From Candidatus Eiseniibacteriota bacterium (GTDB taxonomy: Bacteria > Eisenbacteria > RBG-16-71-46 > CAIMUX01): DNA of 64,000 bases. Below the pieces are notes generated by a model that had not been told where the DNA came from, ran no database searches, and worked only from the letters and a program-made list of their open reading frames with translations. Below are positions 43,809 through 52,883 of the stretch, in pieces (position 1 is the first letter of the stretch; each line of letters starts with the position of its first letter). Location of the stretch: contig JACKCR010000002.1 of assembly GCA_020633975.1 (NCBI GenBank), positions 1,798,001 through 1,862,000 of the forward strand, in the 5' to 3' direction. The position numbers were made by a program, and so were the translations under genes.

Positions 43809-45463
43809 TTCCGGACCTTCCGAGAACGGAGCGAGATCGGCGTCCGGTCGTAGAGTTCGGCGAACTCCGCGAGCCGACGGGCATCGGCGGGATGGAGCGC
43901 GCCCTCGGACATCCGCCAGTTCCAGTTGTCCCGCGACGTTCCCGGACGGTTCATCCGCGCATCCTTGCCCAAGCCGAGGACGTCCTGTACGGGAAGGACG
44001 AGTGTCTCCGCCACCGACGAGTAGGCGGTGCGGACGAGATCCCAGAGGAACTCGTCGTCGTTCGTGTCGAGGTAGGCGAGTGCGTTTCGCCGCTCGTTCC
44101 GGATGTCGCGAATCTTGTGACGCTCGTTGTCCGGCGAATCCTGTTCGAACCACTCCATCATCGTCTTGTTGTCATGCGTGCCGGTGTAGAGGACGCAGTG
44201 CCGAGGCAGATTGTGCGGGAGGTTCGGATTCGTGGGCTTGCCGTCCCACGCGAACTGGAGGAGCCGCATTCCGGGGAAGCCACAATCGTCGCGCAGCTGT
44301 TCGACCTCCGGCGTGACGAGGCCCAAGTCCTCGGCGATGAGCCGGGTCGGCCCGAGCTTCCGTTCCAACGCCTCGAAGAGTGCGTGCCCGGGGCCGGGAC
44401 GCCAACGTCCACGCCGCGCCGTCTTCGCACTCGCGGGGACGACCCATCCGCGATGGAACCCGATGAAGTGGTCGAGCCGAACGTTGTCGAAGAGAGAGAG
44501 CGTGCGTTCGAACCGCGAAACCCACCACGAGAAGTCTTCCTTCGCGTGTCGCTCCCAGAGGTACGTCGGGTTTCCCCAGAGTTGGCCGTTCCGGTTGAAG
44601 TAGTCCGGCGGAACTCCGGCGATGGTCTTCGGCCTCTGCGTCTTCCCGAGATCGAAGAGCCGCGGATGGGACCAGACGTCCGCACTCTCGAGCGCGACAT
44701 AGATCGGAACGTCCCCGATGAGGAGCACGTCGCGCTCTCGTGCCGCCTTCCTCAGCTCCTTCCATTGGAGATCGAACGCGAGCTGGAGGAACAGATGAAA
44801 CCAGATCCGCTCCGACTGCGCGGCACGTGCCTCACGAAGAGCCGACGCCTTTCGCGCCCGCAGCCCCTCGTTCCAGAGAGTCCAACTCTTCCCGCGATGG
44901 ACTTCCTTCAGCGCGGCGAAGAGTGCGTGGTCCTCGGCCCAGTGCCCCTCCGCGTCACGGAACTCCTCGATCCGGCGACGCCACCGCCCCGACGCCCAGG
45001 CCCGTTCGAATGCGAGACGAAGCCGAGGAAGCCGGTAGGCCCAAACGCTCCGTAGATCGACCCGCTCCCCGTCGTCCCGTCCGGCGCCCCCACCGGCCTC
45101 GCTCCCGCGCCGCGGAGCCGTCCGTCCGGTAGACCGACGCGCGGTCCCCTGGGCTGCCCGGCCGGCCGCCCCCCGCCCCGCATCGAACGGCGGAATCTCG
45201 TCGGGGCGGAGCAATCCGTCTTCGCAGAGAGACACCAACGAGACGAGAGCGGGACTTCCGGCGAACGCGGAGGTCGCGTCGTACGGTGACGAGGAACGCC
45301 CAGGAGGCCCGATCGGAAGCATCTGCCACGAACCGAGGCGCCCCGCCGACAGAAACTCGAGGAACAGATGCGCCTCCGGCCCGATGTCCCCCGCTCCGTG
45401 GGGCCCGGGCAGCGAGGTGGGATGAAGGAGCAAACCTGCAGTGCGACGGCTGAATAGATCCAT
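43805..45463 (-). CDS. malQ: 4-alpha-glucanotransferase
   Basis: Amylomaltase (GH77) that transfers glucan chains, used in glycogen or maltodextrin metabolism; 552 residues. Landmarks are GLLLHPTSLPGPHGAGDIGPEA (start region), LIGDVPIYVALESADVW, GVPPDYFNRNGQLWGNP, RLDHFIGFHRGW (nucleophile region), LIAEDLGLVTPEVEQLRD and YTGTHDNKTMMEWF. ATG 45463 is chosen; a GTG 18 bases further up is possible. A Gly/Arg/Ala-rich insertion at about 95-130 is low complexity. It is first in a two-gene operon with thiI. Divergent from citrate synthase. Confidence 0.92.
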   Translation of the reverse strand: MDLFSRRTAGLLLHPTSLPGPHGAGDIGPEAHLFLEFLSAGRLGSWQMLPIGPPGRSSSPYDATSAFAGSPALVSLVSLCEDGLLRPDEIPPFDAGRGAAGRAAQGTARRSTGRTAPRRGSEAGGGAGRDDGERVDLRSVWAYRLPRLRLAFERAWASGRWRRRIEEFRDAEGHWAEDHALFAALKEVHRGKSWTLWNEGLRARKASALREARAAQSERIWFHLFLQLAFDLQWKELRKAARERDVLLIGDVPIYVALESADVWSHPRLFDLGKTQRPKTIAGVPPDYFNRNGQLWGNPTYLWERHAKEDFSWWVSRFERTLSLFDNVRLDHFIGFHRGWVVPASAKTARRGRWRPGPGHALFEALERKLGPTRLIAEDLGLVTPEVEQLRDDCGFPGMRLLQFAWDGKPTNPNLPHNLPRHCVLYTGTHDNKTMMEWFEQDSPDNERHKIRDIRNERRNALAYLDTNDDEFLWDLVRTAYSSVAETLVLPVQDVLGLGKDARMNRPGTSRDNWNWRMSEGALHPADARRLAEFAELYDRTPISLRSRKVRK

Positions 45464-45545
45464 GGCGAGGAACACTAGCACCCGGGTTGGCCGGACGGTA
45501 GGTTCGTCCCAGGCGGTCCGCTATCATAAGGGATTCCCGAATGAT

Positions 45546-45560
45546 GATGTTTCCAACATC
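45546..45560. promoter_or_regulatory. inverted repeat upstream of citrate synthase
   Basis: GATGTT-TCC-AACATC, a perfect 6-bp inverted repeat 72 bases before the gltA start and between the divergent malQ and gltA genes. It has operator-like spacing. A TATCCT box lies at 45580-45585. Function is a guess. Confidence 0.35.
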
Positions 45561-45631
45561 AGCGTACCTGGACAGACACTATCCTACCCCTTAGTCTGAG
45601 GTTTCTGCTCAAGCCCTGGAGGGACCACGCC

Positions 45632-46876
45632 ATGCAAGAGATCCGTGATCTAGTCAGAGCCGCGGCGGAGAAGGCCCGCCAAGAGACGAGTGAAGAGCCC
45701 GAACCCAAGTTCACCGGTACGGTCGAGTTCCCGGTCGACTGTGCGGTCGGTCGTGGCCTGGAAGGCGCGATCGCGACCGACACGAAGATCGGCTACGTGA
45801 ACGGGACCAAGGGGTGGCTGGTGTATCGGGGCTACGAGATCTTCGATCTCGCTCAGTTCTCGACGTTCGAAGAGACGTCCTACCTTCTCCTCTACGGCAA
45901 GCTCCCCACCAGCAGCGAACTCGCTGCGTTCGACAAGAAGCTGAAGGAGTACCGAAACGTTCCGGCGAGCGTGATCCAGGTCCTCAAAGAGATGCCGATC
46001 AAGGATACCCATCCGATGTCGGCGCTCCGGACTGCGGTGTCCTTCCTCGGAAACCTCGACGGCACGGCCGATGACACGTCCGTCGAAGCCGAACGCGAAG
46101 TGTCGATCAAGTTGATCGCCCTCTTCCCCGCCCTGGCCGGTGCGGTCGCCCGCCTGCGCAAGGGACAGGAGCCGGTGCAGCCGAAGGGTGACCACACACT
46201 CGCGCAGACGCTGCTCTATACCATGACCGGGAAGGAGCCGGACGAACTCAACGCTCGGCTGATGGACATCAACCTGATCCTCCACGCGGATCACGGGATG
46301 AACGCGTCGACCTTCACCACCATGGTCTGCAACTCCTCGCTCTCGGACATGTACGGTTCGGTCGTCGCGGGCATCGCGAGCCTCAAGGGCCCGCTCCACG
46401 GCGGCGCGAACGAGCAGGTCCTCTATACGCTCGAAGAGATCGGCAGCGAAGGCAACGTCGAGCCCTGGTACGAGAAGGCCCGGGCGGAGAAGCGGAAGAT
46501 CATGGGTATGGGTCACCGGGTCTACAAGGCCTACGACCCGCGCGCTCGGATCCTAGGACCGCTCGCCGCCGCGCTCTGTGAGGATCATCCGGAAGTCGCC
46601 GAGATCTACAAGATCGCGGTGAAGCTGGAGAAGATCGTCACGGACCAGCTCGGCGCCGAGAAGAAGATCTTCCCGAACGTCGACTACTACTCGGGCATCG
46701 TCTACCGGGCGATGGGCATCGAGACCGCCATGTTCACGCCGATCTTCGCCGTGAGCCGAGTCAGTGGATGGACCGCGCGCGCTCTCGAGTATCTCGAGAC
46801 GAACCGGATCTTCCGTCCGCGGGCGATCTACACCGGTCCGGTCGCTGCGGAGTACGTGCCGATCGAGAAGCGCTAG
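45632..46876 (+). CDS. gltA: citrate synthase
   Basis: Condenses acetyl-CoA and oxaloacetate. Catalytic and binding residues are visible: HADHGMNAST, GPLHGGANEQVL, MGMGHRVYK and the Asp in PNVDYYSGIVY. At 414 residues it is a standard bacterial enzyme; a 2-methylcitrate role cannot be excluded from sequence alone. ATG 45632 has GGAGGGA upstream. An inverted repeat and TATCCT lie in the promoter region. A strong terminator follows 70 bases after the stop, so it is probably monocistronic. Confidence 0.93.
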   Translation: MQEIRDLVRAAAEKARQETSEEPEPKFTGTVEFPVDCAVGRGLEGAIATDTKIGYVNGTKGWLVYRGYEIFDLAQFSTFEETSYLLLYGKLPTSSELAAFDKKLKEYRNVPASVIQVLKEMPIKDTHPMSALRTAVSFLGNLDGTADDTSVEAEREVSIKLIALFPALAGAVARLRKGQEPVQPKGDHTLAQTLLYTMTGKEPDELNARLMDINLILHADHGMNASTFTTMVCNSSLSDMYGSVVAGIASLKGPLHGGANEQVLYTLEEIGSEGNVEPWYEKARAEKRKIMGMGHRVYKAYDPRARILGPLAAALCEDHPEVAEIYKIAVKLEKIVTDQLGAEKKIFPNVDYYSGIVYRAMGIETAMFTPIFAVSRVSGWTARALEYLETNRIFRPRAIYTGPVAAEYVPIEKR

Positions 46877-46946
46877 ACCTCCGGGACCAAGCCGCGCGGC
46901 GACGTCCCAGATCGGCTCGTCCCCGGGCCGTGACGAGAAAAGCGAG

Positions 46947-46978
46947 CGAAGGAGCGTCGAGCAGTCGGCGCTCCTTCG
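46947..46978 (+). terminator. strong hairpin terminator of gltA
   Basis: A 14-bp stem (46947-46960 with 46965-46978, one G-T pair) with a GCAG loop, followed by TCGTTTCG. Confidence 0.75.
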
Positions 46979-47059
46979 TCGTTTCGAACGGGCGATCGCA
47001 GCCGCTCCCCGCGCCCCTCTCGCCCCCACACCTCACGCGACATCGGGACCCGGAACGGC

Positions 47060-47065
47060 TAGGAT
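47060..47065 (+). promoter_or_regulatory. candidate -10 box (TAGGAT)
   Basis: TAnnnT box 60 bases before mgtE. No clear -35. Confidence 0.25.
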
Positions 47066-47124
47066 CCCCCTTCGTGATCTGAGCGGATGAGGCCGAACGG
47101 CGTGAACGGATGGGAGGGACAGCC

Positions 47125-48501
47125 GTGACCGAGACCAACGGTGAGAGCCGCCTGGCCACCGTCCAACTCCTCCTCCCCGATCTCCGCGAAGCTCTGGCCG
47201 CCGACCCCGCGTCGGCTGCGGGACTCTTCGAAGAGCTCCACCCCGCCGACGGGGTCGACCTCATTTCCGCACTCGAGGATGAGGAGATCCTCACCCTCTT
47301 CGCGAACATCCCGCCCGCCGACACGGCGATGCTGACCGCCTTCATGGAAGCATCGACCGCGTACGAACTGCTTCGTCAGCTTCCCTCGGAACTCGTCGCG
47401 GACATCCTCGAGCAGATGGATCCGGACGACGGCGCCGAGCTGCTCGCCGAGTTCGAGGACGAGGAGCAGGCGCAGGTCCTCTCGCAGATGGAGCAGGAGG
47501 ACCGCGAGGAAGCGGCCGCGCTCCTCGCACACGAGGAGGAGACCGCCGGGCGTCTCATGACGCCGCAGTTCGTGACCGTACCGATCGAAGGGACTGCCGC
47601 GACCGCGATCGAGCGCGCCCGGGCCGGAGCGCGGGAAGAGTGGAGCATGCACTCCCTCTACGTAGTCGACGAGAACCAGATCCTGCGGGGACGGATCACC
47701 CTCATGGAGGCCCTAGCGGCGGAGCCGAACGAGAAGATCGTCGACCTCATGGACACCGACCCGCCCAAGGTCTATGTCGACACGGATCAGGAAGAAGTCG
47801 CGCGTGTCGTCTCGAAGTACGACCTGATCGCGGTCCCTGTTCTGGAGCACAGCGGGGCCATGGCCGGGATCATCACGGTCGACGACATGGTCGACATCCT
47901 CATCGAAGAAGGCACCGAGGACGCGCACCGTCTCGGCGCGGTCGAGCCCCTCGACAACCCATACTTCGCGACCGGGTTCTGGGAGATGGCCTGGAAGCGC
48001 GGGATGTGGCTCTGTCTCCTCTTCTTCGTCACCATGTTCACGGGGACCGTGCTCCAGCACTCGTCCGACATGCTGACCCACACACTCAACTTGATCCTCT
48101 TCGTCCCGCTCGTCATCGCTTCCGGCGGAAACTCGGGAGCCCAGTCGGCCACGCTCGTGACGCGCGCACTCGCCACTGGTGAGGTGAAGGTCCGGGATGC
48201 GGTTCGTGTGGCGGGACGCGAGATCGGGATGGGCCTTTCGCTCGGTTTCGTCCTCGCGACCCTCGGATTCGCCCGGGCCATTCTCTGGGACACCGGCCAC
48301 CTGGTCGCGTGGATCGTGGCGATCACTCTGATCTGCGTCTGCACCTGGGGCGCACTCTTGGGGTCGATGCTTCCGCTGCTGCTCAAGAAGGTCGGGATCG
48401 ATCCTGCGATCGCCTCATCCCCGTTCGTCGCGTCGATGGTCGACGTATCCGGGATCCTGCTCTACATGGCCGTCGCGCACGCGATCCTGCACGTTCCCTA
48501 G
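47125..48501 (+). CDS. mgtE: magnesium transporter MgtE
   Basis: Mg2+ channel of the inner membrane, 458 residues. Domains in order: N-terminal helical domain (about 1-125, repeats of LHPADGVDLISAL and EQMDPDDGAELLAEF), two CBS domains (about 130-255), a plug helix, and five membrane helices (about 280-458). The pore signature is intact: PLVIASGGNSGAQSATLVTRAL. GTG 47125 has GGGAGG seven bases upstream; an ATG at 47110 would add 5 residues. CBS domains normally sense cytosolic Mg2+. Flanked by terminators on both sides. Confidence 0.93.
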   Translation: MTETNGESRLATVQLLLPDLREALAADPASAAGLFEELHPADGVDLISALEDEEILTLFANIPPADTAMLTAFMEASTAYELLRQLPSELVADILEQMDPDDGAELLAEFEDEEQAQVLSQMEQEDREEAAALLAHEEETAGRLMTPQFVTVPIEGTAATAIERARAGAREEWSMHSLYVVDENQILRGRITLMEALAAEPNEKIVDLMDTDPPKVYVDTDQEEVARVVSKYDLIAVPVLEHSGAMAGIITVDDMVDILIEEGTEDAHRLGAVEPLDNPYFATGFWEMAWKRGMWLCLLFFVTMFTGTVLQHSSDMLTHTLNLILFVPLVIASGGNSGAQSATLVTRALATGEVKVRDAVRVAGREIGMGLSLGFVLATLGFARAILWDTGHLVAWIVAITLICVCTWGALLGSMLPLLLKKVGIDPAIASSPFVASMVDVSGILLYMAVAHAILHVP

Positions 48502-48629
48502 CCACCCCGTTTCCGGCAGCATCGGTTGTCCGTCGCGCAGCCAGCGTCCCGCCTGCGGAAACCGGACGCGTCGCACGAACCGTGCGGGTCGCGCGGCTCG
48601 CAGCCTCCCACACCGAACGTCGACGAATG

Positions 48630-48661
48630 AAAAAGACGACGACCCGGCTCGGGCCGTCGTC
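48630..48661 (-). terminator. rho-independent terminator of rpmG
   Basis: Minus-strand hairpin with 12-bp arms (GACGACGGCCCG and its partner, one mismatch) followed by five T. It lies 66 bases after the rpmG stop. Confidence 0.85.
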
Positions 48662-48727
48662 TCTCGATACTTCAGTAGCGCGCAGCGTGTCCGCTCGTGT
48701 CGGACCGCGCGCGGAACCGGAAGACGC

Positions 48728-48889
48728 CTACTTCTCTTCCTTGAAGAGGACGTGCTTGCGGATCACCGGATCGTACTTCCGGAGCTGCATCCGGTCCGGA
48801 TGCTTCCGCTTGTTCTTCTCGGTGTGGTACTGGTACGGGCTCTCCGTACTCTTCATCTTGATGTGGATGCGATCGCCCTTGGCCGCCAT
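48728..48889 (-). CDS. rpmG: 50S ribosomal protein L33
   Basis: A 53-residue basic ribosomal protein of the large subunit. It begins MAAKGDRIHIKMKSTES, continues YHTEKNKRKHPDRMQLRKYD and ends HVLFKEEK, all characteristic of L33. It lacks the cysteine pairs of zinc-binding L33, so it is the C-minus form. ATG 48889 has GAGGAGG five bases upstream. It stands alone between a terminator and the convergently ending tldE region, on the same strand as tldE/tldD upstream. Very short, so easy to miss, but the match is clear. Confidence 0.93.
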   Translation of the reverse strand: MAAKGDRIHIKMKSTESPYQYHTEKNKRKHPDRMQLRKYDPVIRKHVLFKEEK

Positions 48890-48983
48890 GGCTCCTCCTC
48901 GTTCACCCCTACATTTGGCAACAGTCCAAGATCATGGAGGAAACACTCTCCAGAGATCAAGCCCGATCCGACGCACCAGCTCG

Positions 48984-49002
48984 CCGCCCCTCGTCGGGGC
49001 GG
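48984..49002 (-). terminator. possible hairpin at the end of tldE
   Basis: Seven-bp perfect stem CCGCCCC/GGGGCGG with a 5-base loop, 4 bases past the tldE stop. There is no T tract, so rho-independent action is uncertain. Confidence 0.4.
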
Positions 49003-49006
49003 GTCA

Positions 49007-50326
49007 CTAGAGCGTGAACTCGAAGTTACGCAACAGGATACCAGGCACTCGATGACTCTCTGACGAACGTCCGCCATAGGTATCGGGGACCACCAGGAGC
49101 TCGGACTCCGAGGTCAGATCCTCGAGTTCCGAGCCCAGCACACGGTAGGCGGACTCGTCGAACCGCATCACCTTGACCGGCGCCACGATCTCTCCGTCTT
49201 CCACCCAGAAGGTGGCGAACCGGGTCATGCCCGTCATCCGGCAAGCCGTCCGGTCGGAGAAGTTCATGTACCAGAGGTTGTTCACGTAGAGCCCCGTCCC
49301 GAGTTCCCGGAGGACATCCGCGGGCGCGAGCCCGCCCGGCTGAAGCTCGAGCGAGTTCGGAGACTCCCAGGTCCCGGCGTTCACCGAAGCGCCGAACTCT
49401 TTGGCGGAACGAGGCGAGACGAGCGGGTCCTTGAACTTCCCGTTCTCGACCAGCACCACCTCATCCGGCTTGAGGTATCCGTCCCCCTGAAAGCCCGGCG
49501 CGATGCTGTCCCGCGTGTTCTCCTTCAGCGTGACCCGAGGATCGAGGGACAGTTCGCCTTCGCTCAGCTTGAGGAGATTCGACTGCTTCGTCCGGTGCGC
49601 GCGGAGGCCGAACGCACCCCAACTCATCGTCCCGAGAAACTCCTGCACCGCAGCCGGCGCCAAGTAGACGCGGTACTTGCCGGGTGCCACCGTCCGTGGC
49701 TCTCGTTTCATGATCTCGAGCTGGCTCCGCGCCGAGTCCATGATCCGGCCGAACCGCTCAGAGTCCCACTCGAACCCGGAGTAGGAAGCCTTCACGGCCC
49801 TGTCCTCGACGTGGAAGAGACTCCAGTCGAGAAGGAAGCTGTGGCTCTCCTCCCAGTTGCGTTGGCCGAGTGAGTTCGCGAATCCCGTCCGCATCGGCCC
49901 AGAGGCAAGCGACCCGACGAAGTCCACACCCGCCGCGGCGCGCTCGACGTCCCCGAGGACGGTGTCGCGGTCCGGCAGCCGATTCGGAGTGGAACGATCG
50001 GTCGACCGCACTTCCTCCGAGTAGAGAACGAACGGGTCGGAAGGAACGACCTCGAGCCGTTCCCGTAGCGCCGCGATCGCCTTCTCGCAGCGCGCGTCAT
50101 CCACATCCAGATCCCCGGTCAACGAAAGGATGCTGTCGCACGTCCGATCACCGCGAATCAGCGTGAGCCCTAGATACGCTTGGTCCACCGTTCCGCACTG
50201 GCGAATCCGTCCCCCATTCCAACGAACGAAATCAGAGGTTTCCTGATGGACGTTCGCGAGGAGCACTTCGTCCTTCTGGAGTGCTTTGGAGCGACGATCG
50301 ACGAGTTCGAAGAACTTCTCTTTCAT
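49007..50326 (-). CDS. tldE: TldE/PmbA-like metalloprotease partner
   Basis: The second subunit of a TldD/TldE-type protease, 439 residues. It lacks the zinc HExxxH motif, as TldE does, and shows the family C-terminus (TGMTRFATFWVEDGEIVAPVKVMRFDES). GTGLYVNNLWYMNFSDRTACRMTGM corresponds to the family's substrate-cleft region. ATG 50326 follows GGAGGGGAG and starts one base after the tldD stop, so both are translated together. In other bacteria the pair trims leader peptides or damaged proteins; no ribosomally made peptide precursor is adjacent here. Confidence 0.88.
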   Translation of the reverse strand: MKEKFFELVDRRSKALQKDEVLLANVHQETSDFVRWNGGRIRQCGTVDQAYLGLTLIRGDRTCDSILSLTGDLDVDDARCEKAIAALRERLEVVPSDPFVLYSEEVRSTDRSTPNRLPDRDTVLGDVERAAAGVDFVGSLASGPMRTGFANSLGQRNWEESHSFLLDWSLFHVEDRAVKASYSGFEWDSERFGRIMDSARSQLEIMKREPRTVAPGKYRVYLAPAAVQEFLGTMSWGAFGLRAHRTKQSNLLKLSEGELSLDPRVTLKENTRDSIAPGFQGDGYLKPDEVVLVENGKFKDPLVSPRSAKEFGASVNAGTWESPNSLELQPGGLAPADVLRELGTGLYVNNLWYMNFSDRTACRMTGMTRFATFWVEDGEIVAPVKVMRFDESAYRVLGSELEDLTSESELLVVPDTYGGRSSESHRVPGILLRNFEFTL

Positions 50327-50327
50327 C

Positions 50328-51755
50328 TCACTCCCCTCCGAACACGTCGACGTTGGTGAAGAGGCAGGTCGGTGCGGCGTGCCCCGCCCGCGCGGTCTGG
50401 CTCGGCTCGCCCTTCCCACAGTTCGGCGTTCCCAGCACCATGAACGTCGACTCGTTCCCCACGGCGGCAAGGCTCCGCCAGAACGTCGCGGAGATGCCGC
50501 GGTAGTTCGGCTTCCGCACGAGGTGAGTGAGCTTCCCGTTCTCGATCCGCCTCCCCCACTCGCATCCGAACTGGAACTTGTTCCGCGAGTCGTCGATCGA
50601 CCAGCTCGTGTTCGTCTTCATGTAGACGCCGTTCTCGACCCGGCCGATCATCTCGTCGAGCGTCGCAGATCCCGGCTCCAGGTTGACGTTGGCCATCCGG
50701 TCGATCGGAGGACGGGTCCAGCCGTTCGCGCGCGAACACGCGACTCCAGGCACTCCCGCACGCTGCTGCGAAACGTGTCCGCCCAATGCGCGCTCCAGGA
50801 TTCCGTCGCGGATGAGGTACTCGCGAGTCGCGGTGAGCCCCTCGTCGTCGAACCCGTAGCTCGCGAACTCCTCCGTCCGGGACGGGTCGTACGTGATGTT
50901 GAGGAGCTCCGAGCCGTACCGGTAGCTCCCGAACATGTCCGGGGTGACGAAGCTCCGTCCCGCGTAGTTCCGCTCGTCGCCCAGGATCCGGTCGAGTTCG
51001 AGCGGATGGCCGATCGACTCGTGCACCTGAAGGATCACCTGATCGGGATCCAAGACCACGTCCATCGTCCCGGTCGGACAGTCCGGGGCGGAAAGGAGCT
51101 CCAGCACCTCGTCGCGCAGCTCTGGGCCCACCGTGTCGAGGCCGCACTCCTGCACCACTTCGTAGCCACCCTGCCGGCAGTATCCGCGACCGCCGAGGGA
51201 GCGAGACAAGGTCTGGCCGTCCGCGTGCGCTGTCACTGCGATCGAAGGCACGATGTGGTCGAAGCACTGCTCGACCCGTCCCCCGTCGTTCGTCAGGTAG
51301 AGCGTTTCCCGATGAACCCAGGAGATCGAGACATCGCGCTGGACGATCCGTGGATCGCCTCCGACCCGCGCACATTCCTCGCGCAGGAGGGCGATCTTGT
51401 CGGCCAGGGAGACGGACTCCCACGGCGTGCGGACAGGGGTCGTGTAGCTCCCCTTCGGATGCGGCATGACGATCTTCGAGAAGTCGGTCACGGTTCGTCC
51501 GCGCGAACCGGCAGCCCAGGCCCGGGCCTGCTCGACCGCCTTCGCCAAACCGCTGGTAGTCAGGTCGGCTGTGGCGGCGTAGCCGATCCCGCCACCGTCC
51601 ACCACCGTAACCATGGCCCCCACGTCTGCGCTGCTCCGCACGGGGAGCACGATGTCGTCGCGAACGTAGAGAAACTCCTGAGACTCGTCCTCGAGCCGGA
51701 GCGAACAGAACTCTACGTCCGGAAGGACATCCCGGAATCGGGCTTCCAGATCCAC
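50328..51755 (-). CDS. tldD: TldD-like zinc metalloprotease
   Basis: Catalytic subunit of the TldD/TldE protease, 475 residues. The zinc motif is HESIGHPLELD (HExxxH form), with the third-ligand Cys region near CSRANGW. Landmarks include FLYVRDDIVLPVRSSADVG, LGDERNYAGRSFVTPDM and SYRYGSELLNITYDPSRTEEF. GTG 51755 is preceded by a strong AAGGAGG. The FecR/ECF pair lies 134 bases upstream on the same strand, separated by a hairpin, so it is probably a separate transcript, though linkage is possible. Confidence 0.9.
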   Translation of the reverse strand: MDLEARFRDVLPDVEFCSLRLEDESQEFLYVRDDIVLPVRSSADVGAMVTVVDGGGIGYAATADLTTSGLAKAVEQARAWAAGSRGRTVTDFSKIVMPHPKGSYTTPVRTPWESVSLADKIALLREECARVGGDPRIVQRDVSISWVHRETLYLTNDGGRVEQCFDHIVPSIAVTAHADGQTLSRSLGGRGYCRQGGYEVVQECGLDTVGPELRDEVLELLSAPDCPTGTMDVVLDPDQVILQVHESIGHPLELDRILGDERNYAGRSFVTPDMFGSYRYGSELLNITYDPSRTEEFASYGFDDEGLTATREYLIRDGILERALGGHVSQQRAGVPGVACSRANGWTRPPIDRMANVNLEPGSATLDEMIGRVENGVYMKTNTSWSIDDSRNKFQFGCEWGRRIENGKLTHLVRKPNYRGISATFWRSLAAVGNESTFMVLGTPNCGKGEPSQTARAGHAAPTCLFTNVDVFGGE

Positions 51756-51839
51756 AGTTTCCTCCTTGGCTGTCTTAAGTCGGAACACCCGCGGGAGAGG
51801 GGGCAATGCGGGTTTCGTTCCGGGAGGGAGAGTAATCGA

Positions 51840-51864
51840 CCTGGGGACGAGAATCGACCCCAGG
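51840..51864 (-). terminator. hairpin after the FecR gene
   Basis: Seven-bp stem CCTGGGG/CCCCAGG around an 11-base loop, 25 bases after the fecR-like stop and before tldD. There is no clear T tract. Confidence 0.45.
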
Positions 51865-51889
51865 CTGCGCTCGCCTGGTCAGCAGCCAG

Positions 51890-52879
51890 CTAGTGGGTGC
51901 CGGGACCTTGGGCGCCGAGGAGACTGTGGGAACGGCCCTGCCAGTGGGTGAGATTGGCGACCTGCCCGTCACTGAGGGACTCTTCGGTTTCGTGAGGGTC
52001 CGGGGCCCGGTAGAACCGCTTGCAACGCCCCGCCTGCACACAGCAGACGTTTCCGTCGTGGGTCCGCACGTCCACCGCGCCCTCGAGGACGGAGATGCAC
52101 GTCTTCTCGGCATCTGCGAGCACTGCAAACGTGGTGCCGTGCACTTCGACGTCCGCATCGGGCGCCGTGATCCGGAGCATCGATCCCGGGAAACGTGGGC
52201 CCGTCACGCAGGTCGCCATCCCGTTCCGAACCTCGGCAGCGAAGAGCCGGCCGTCGCGACTCGTCGGTAGGGTCATGTCCGTGTTCGGGCCGAGTTCGAG
52301 GGCATAGAGGCCGTCGTGGACCAGTTCCAGCACGACGTCTCCCTCCGTTCTCACCCGGGCCCCGGGCTCTAGGCGGGACTCCGCGACGTCTCCCACGTCG
52401 AACATCCGGTCGTTCACCGAAACGGATCCGGAGCCGGACACGGCAACGACCTCCCACGCCTCTCCGAGCGTAGGACGGAACAGAGTGACGAGGATGAGAA
52501 TGACCGCGGCCGCCGCGAGCGTTCCGAACACGGGAGACAACCAAGAACGTCGCGGTCCTACGACCGTGGGGCGAAGGCGAGTCGACGCCGGCTCACCGGT
52601 GGAGCGAACACCGATCGACGCAGGCACCCCGCTAGACGAAGCTCCGCCGGTCAGCTCGCCCGGAAGGTCTGCACTCTCGTCGAACGGAGGCGCCGAGGCC
52701 ACCGCATCGACGTCGAAGTCCGGATCCGCATGGACCGGCCCCAGGCGACCGGAAGCGAAGAGCTGCGCTGCCTCCCGACGGAACCGTGCGGCCGCGGGAA
52801 CGTCGGGAAGCGACCGGACGGCGTCCCGCGCCTCCTGGTCCTCCGCACCGATCCGTTCGTCGTCTCGATTCTTTGCCAA
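51890..52879 (-). CDS. FecR-domain anti-sigma/regulator protein
   Basis: A single-pass membrane protein of 329 residues. The cytoplasmic N-terminus (about 1-110) is acidic and Pro/Ser-rich, then a membrane helix (about 113-133: FGTLAAAAVILILVTLF). The periplasmic part is a FecR domain with repeats typical of the family (GDVVLELVHDGLYALELGPNTDM, VHGTTFAVLAD, ISVLEGAVDVRT). It begins at TTG 52879, four bases after the ECF sigma gene, and is its likely partner. Unlike classic FecR, no N-terminal anti-sigma helix motif is obvious. Confidence 0.78.
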   Translation of the reverse strand: MAKNRDDERIGAEDQEARDAVRSLPDVPAAARFRREAAQLFASGRLGPVHADPDFDVDAVASAPPFDESADLPGELTGGASSSGVPASIGVRSTGEPASTRLRPTVVGPRRSWLSPVFGTLAAAAVILILVTLFRPTLGEAWEVVAVSGSGSVSVNDRMFDVGDVAESRLEPGARVRTEGDVVLELVHDGLYALELGPNTDMTLPTSRDGRLFAAEVRNGMATCVTGPRFPGSMLRITAPDADVEVHGTTFAVLADAEKTCISVLEGAVDVRTHDGNVCCVQAGRCKRFYRAPDPHETEESLSDGQVANLTHWQGRSHSLLGAQGPGTH

Positions 52880-52883
52880 GTCC

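Noticed and set aside
43805-43810. Frameshift between malQ and thiI
   Set aside because: The three-base stop/start overlap (GTGA) is a standard coupling signal and both proteins are full length.
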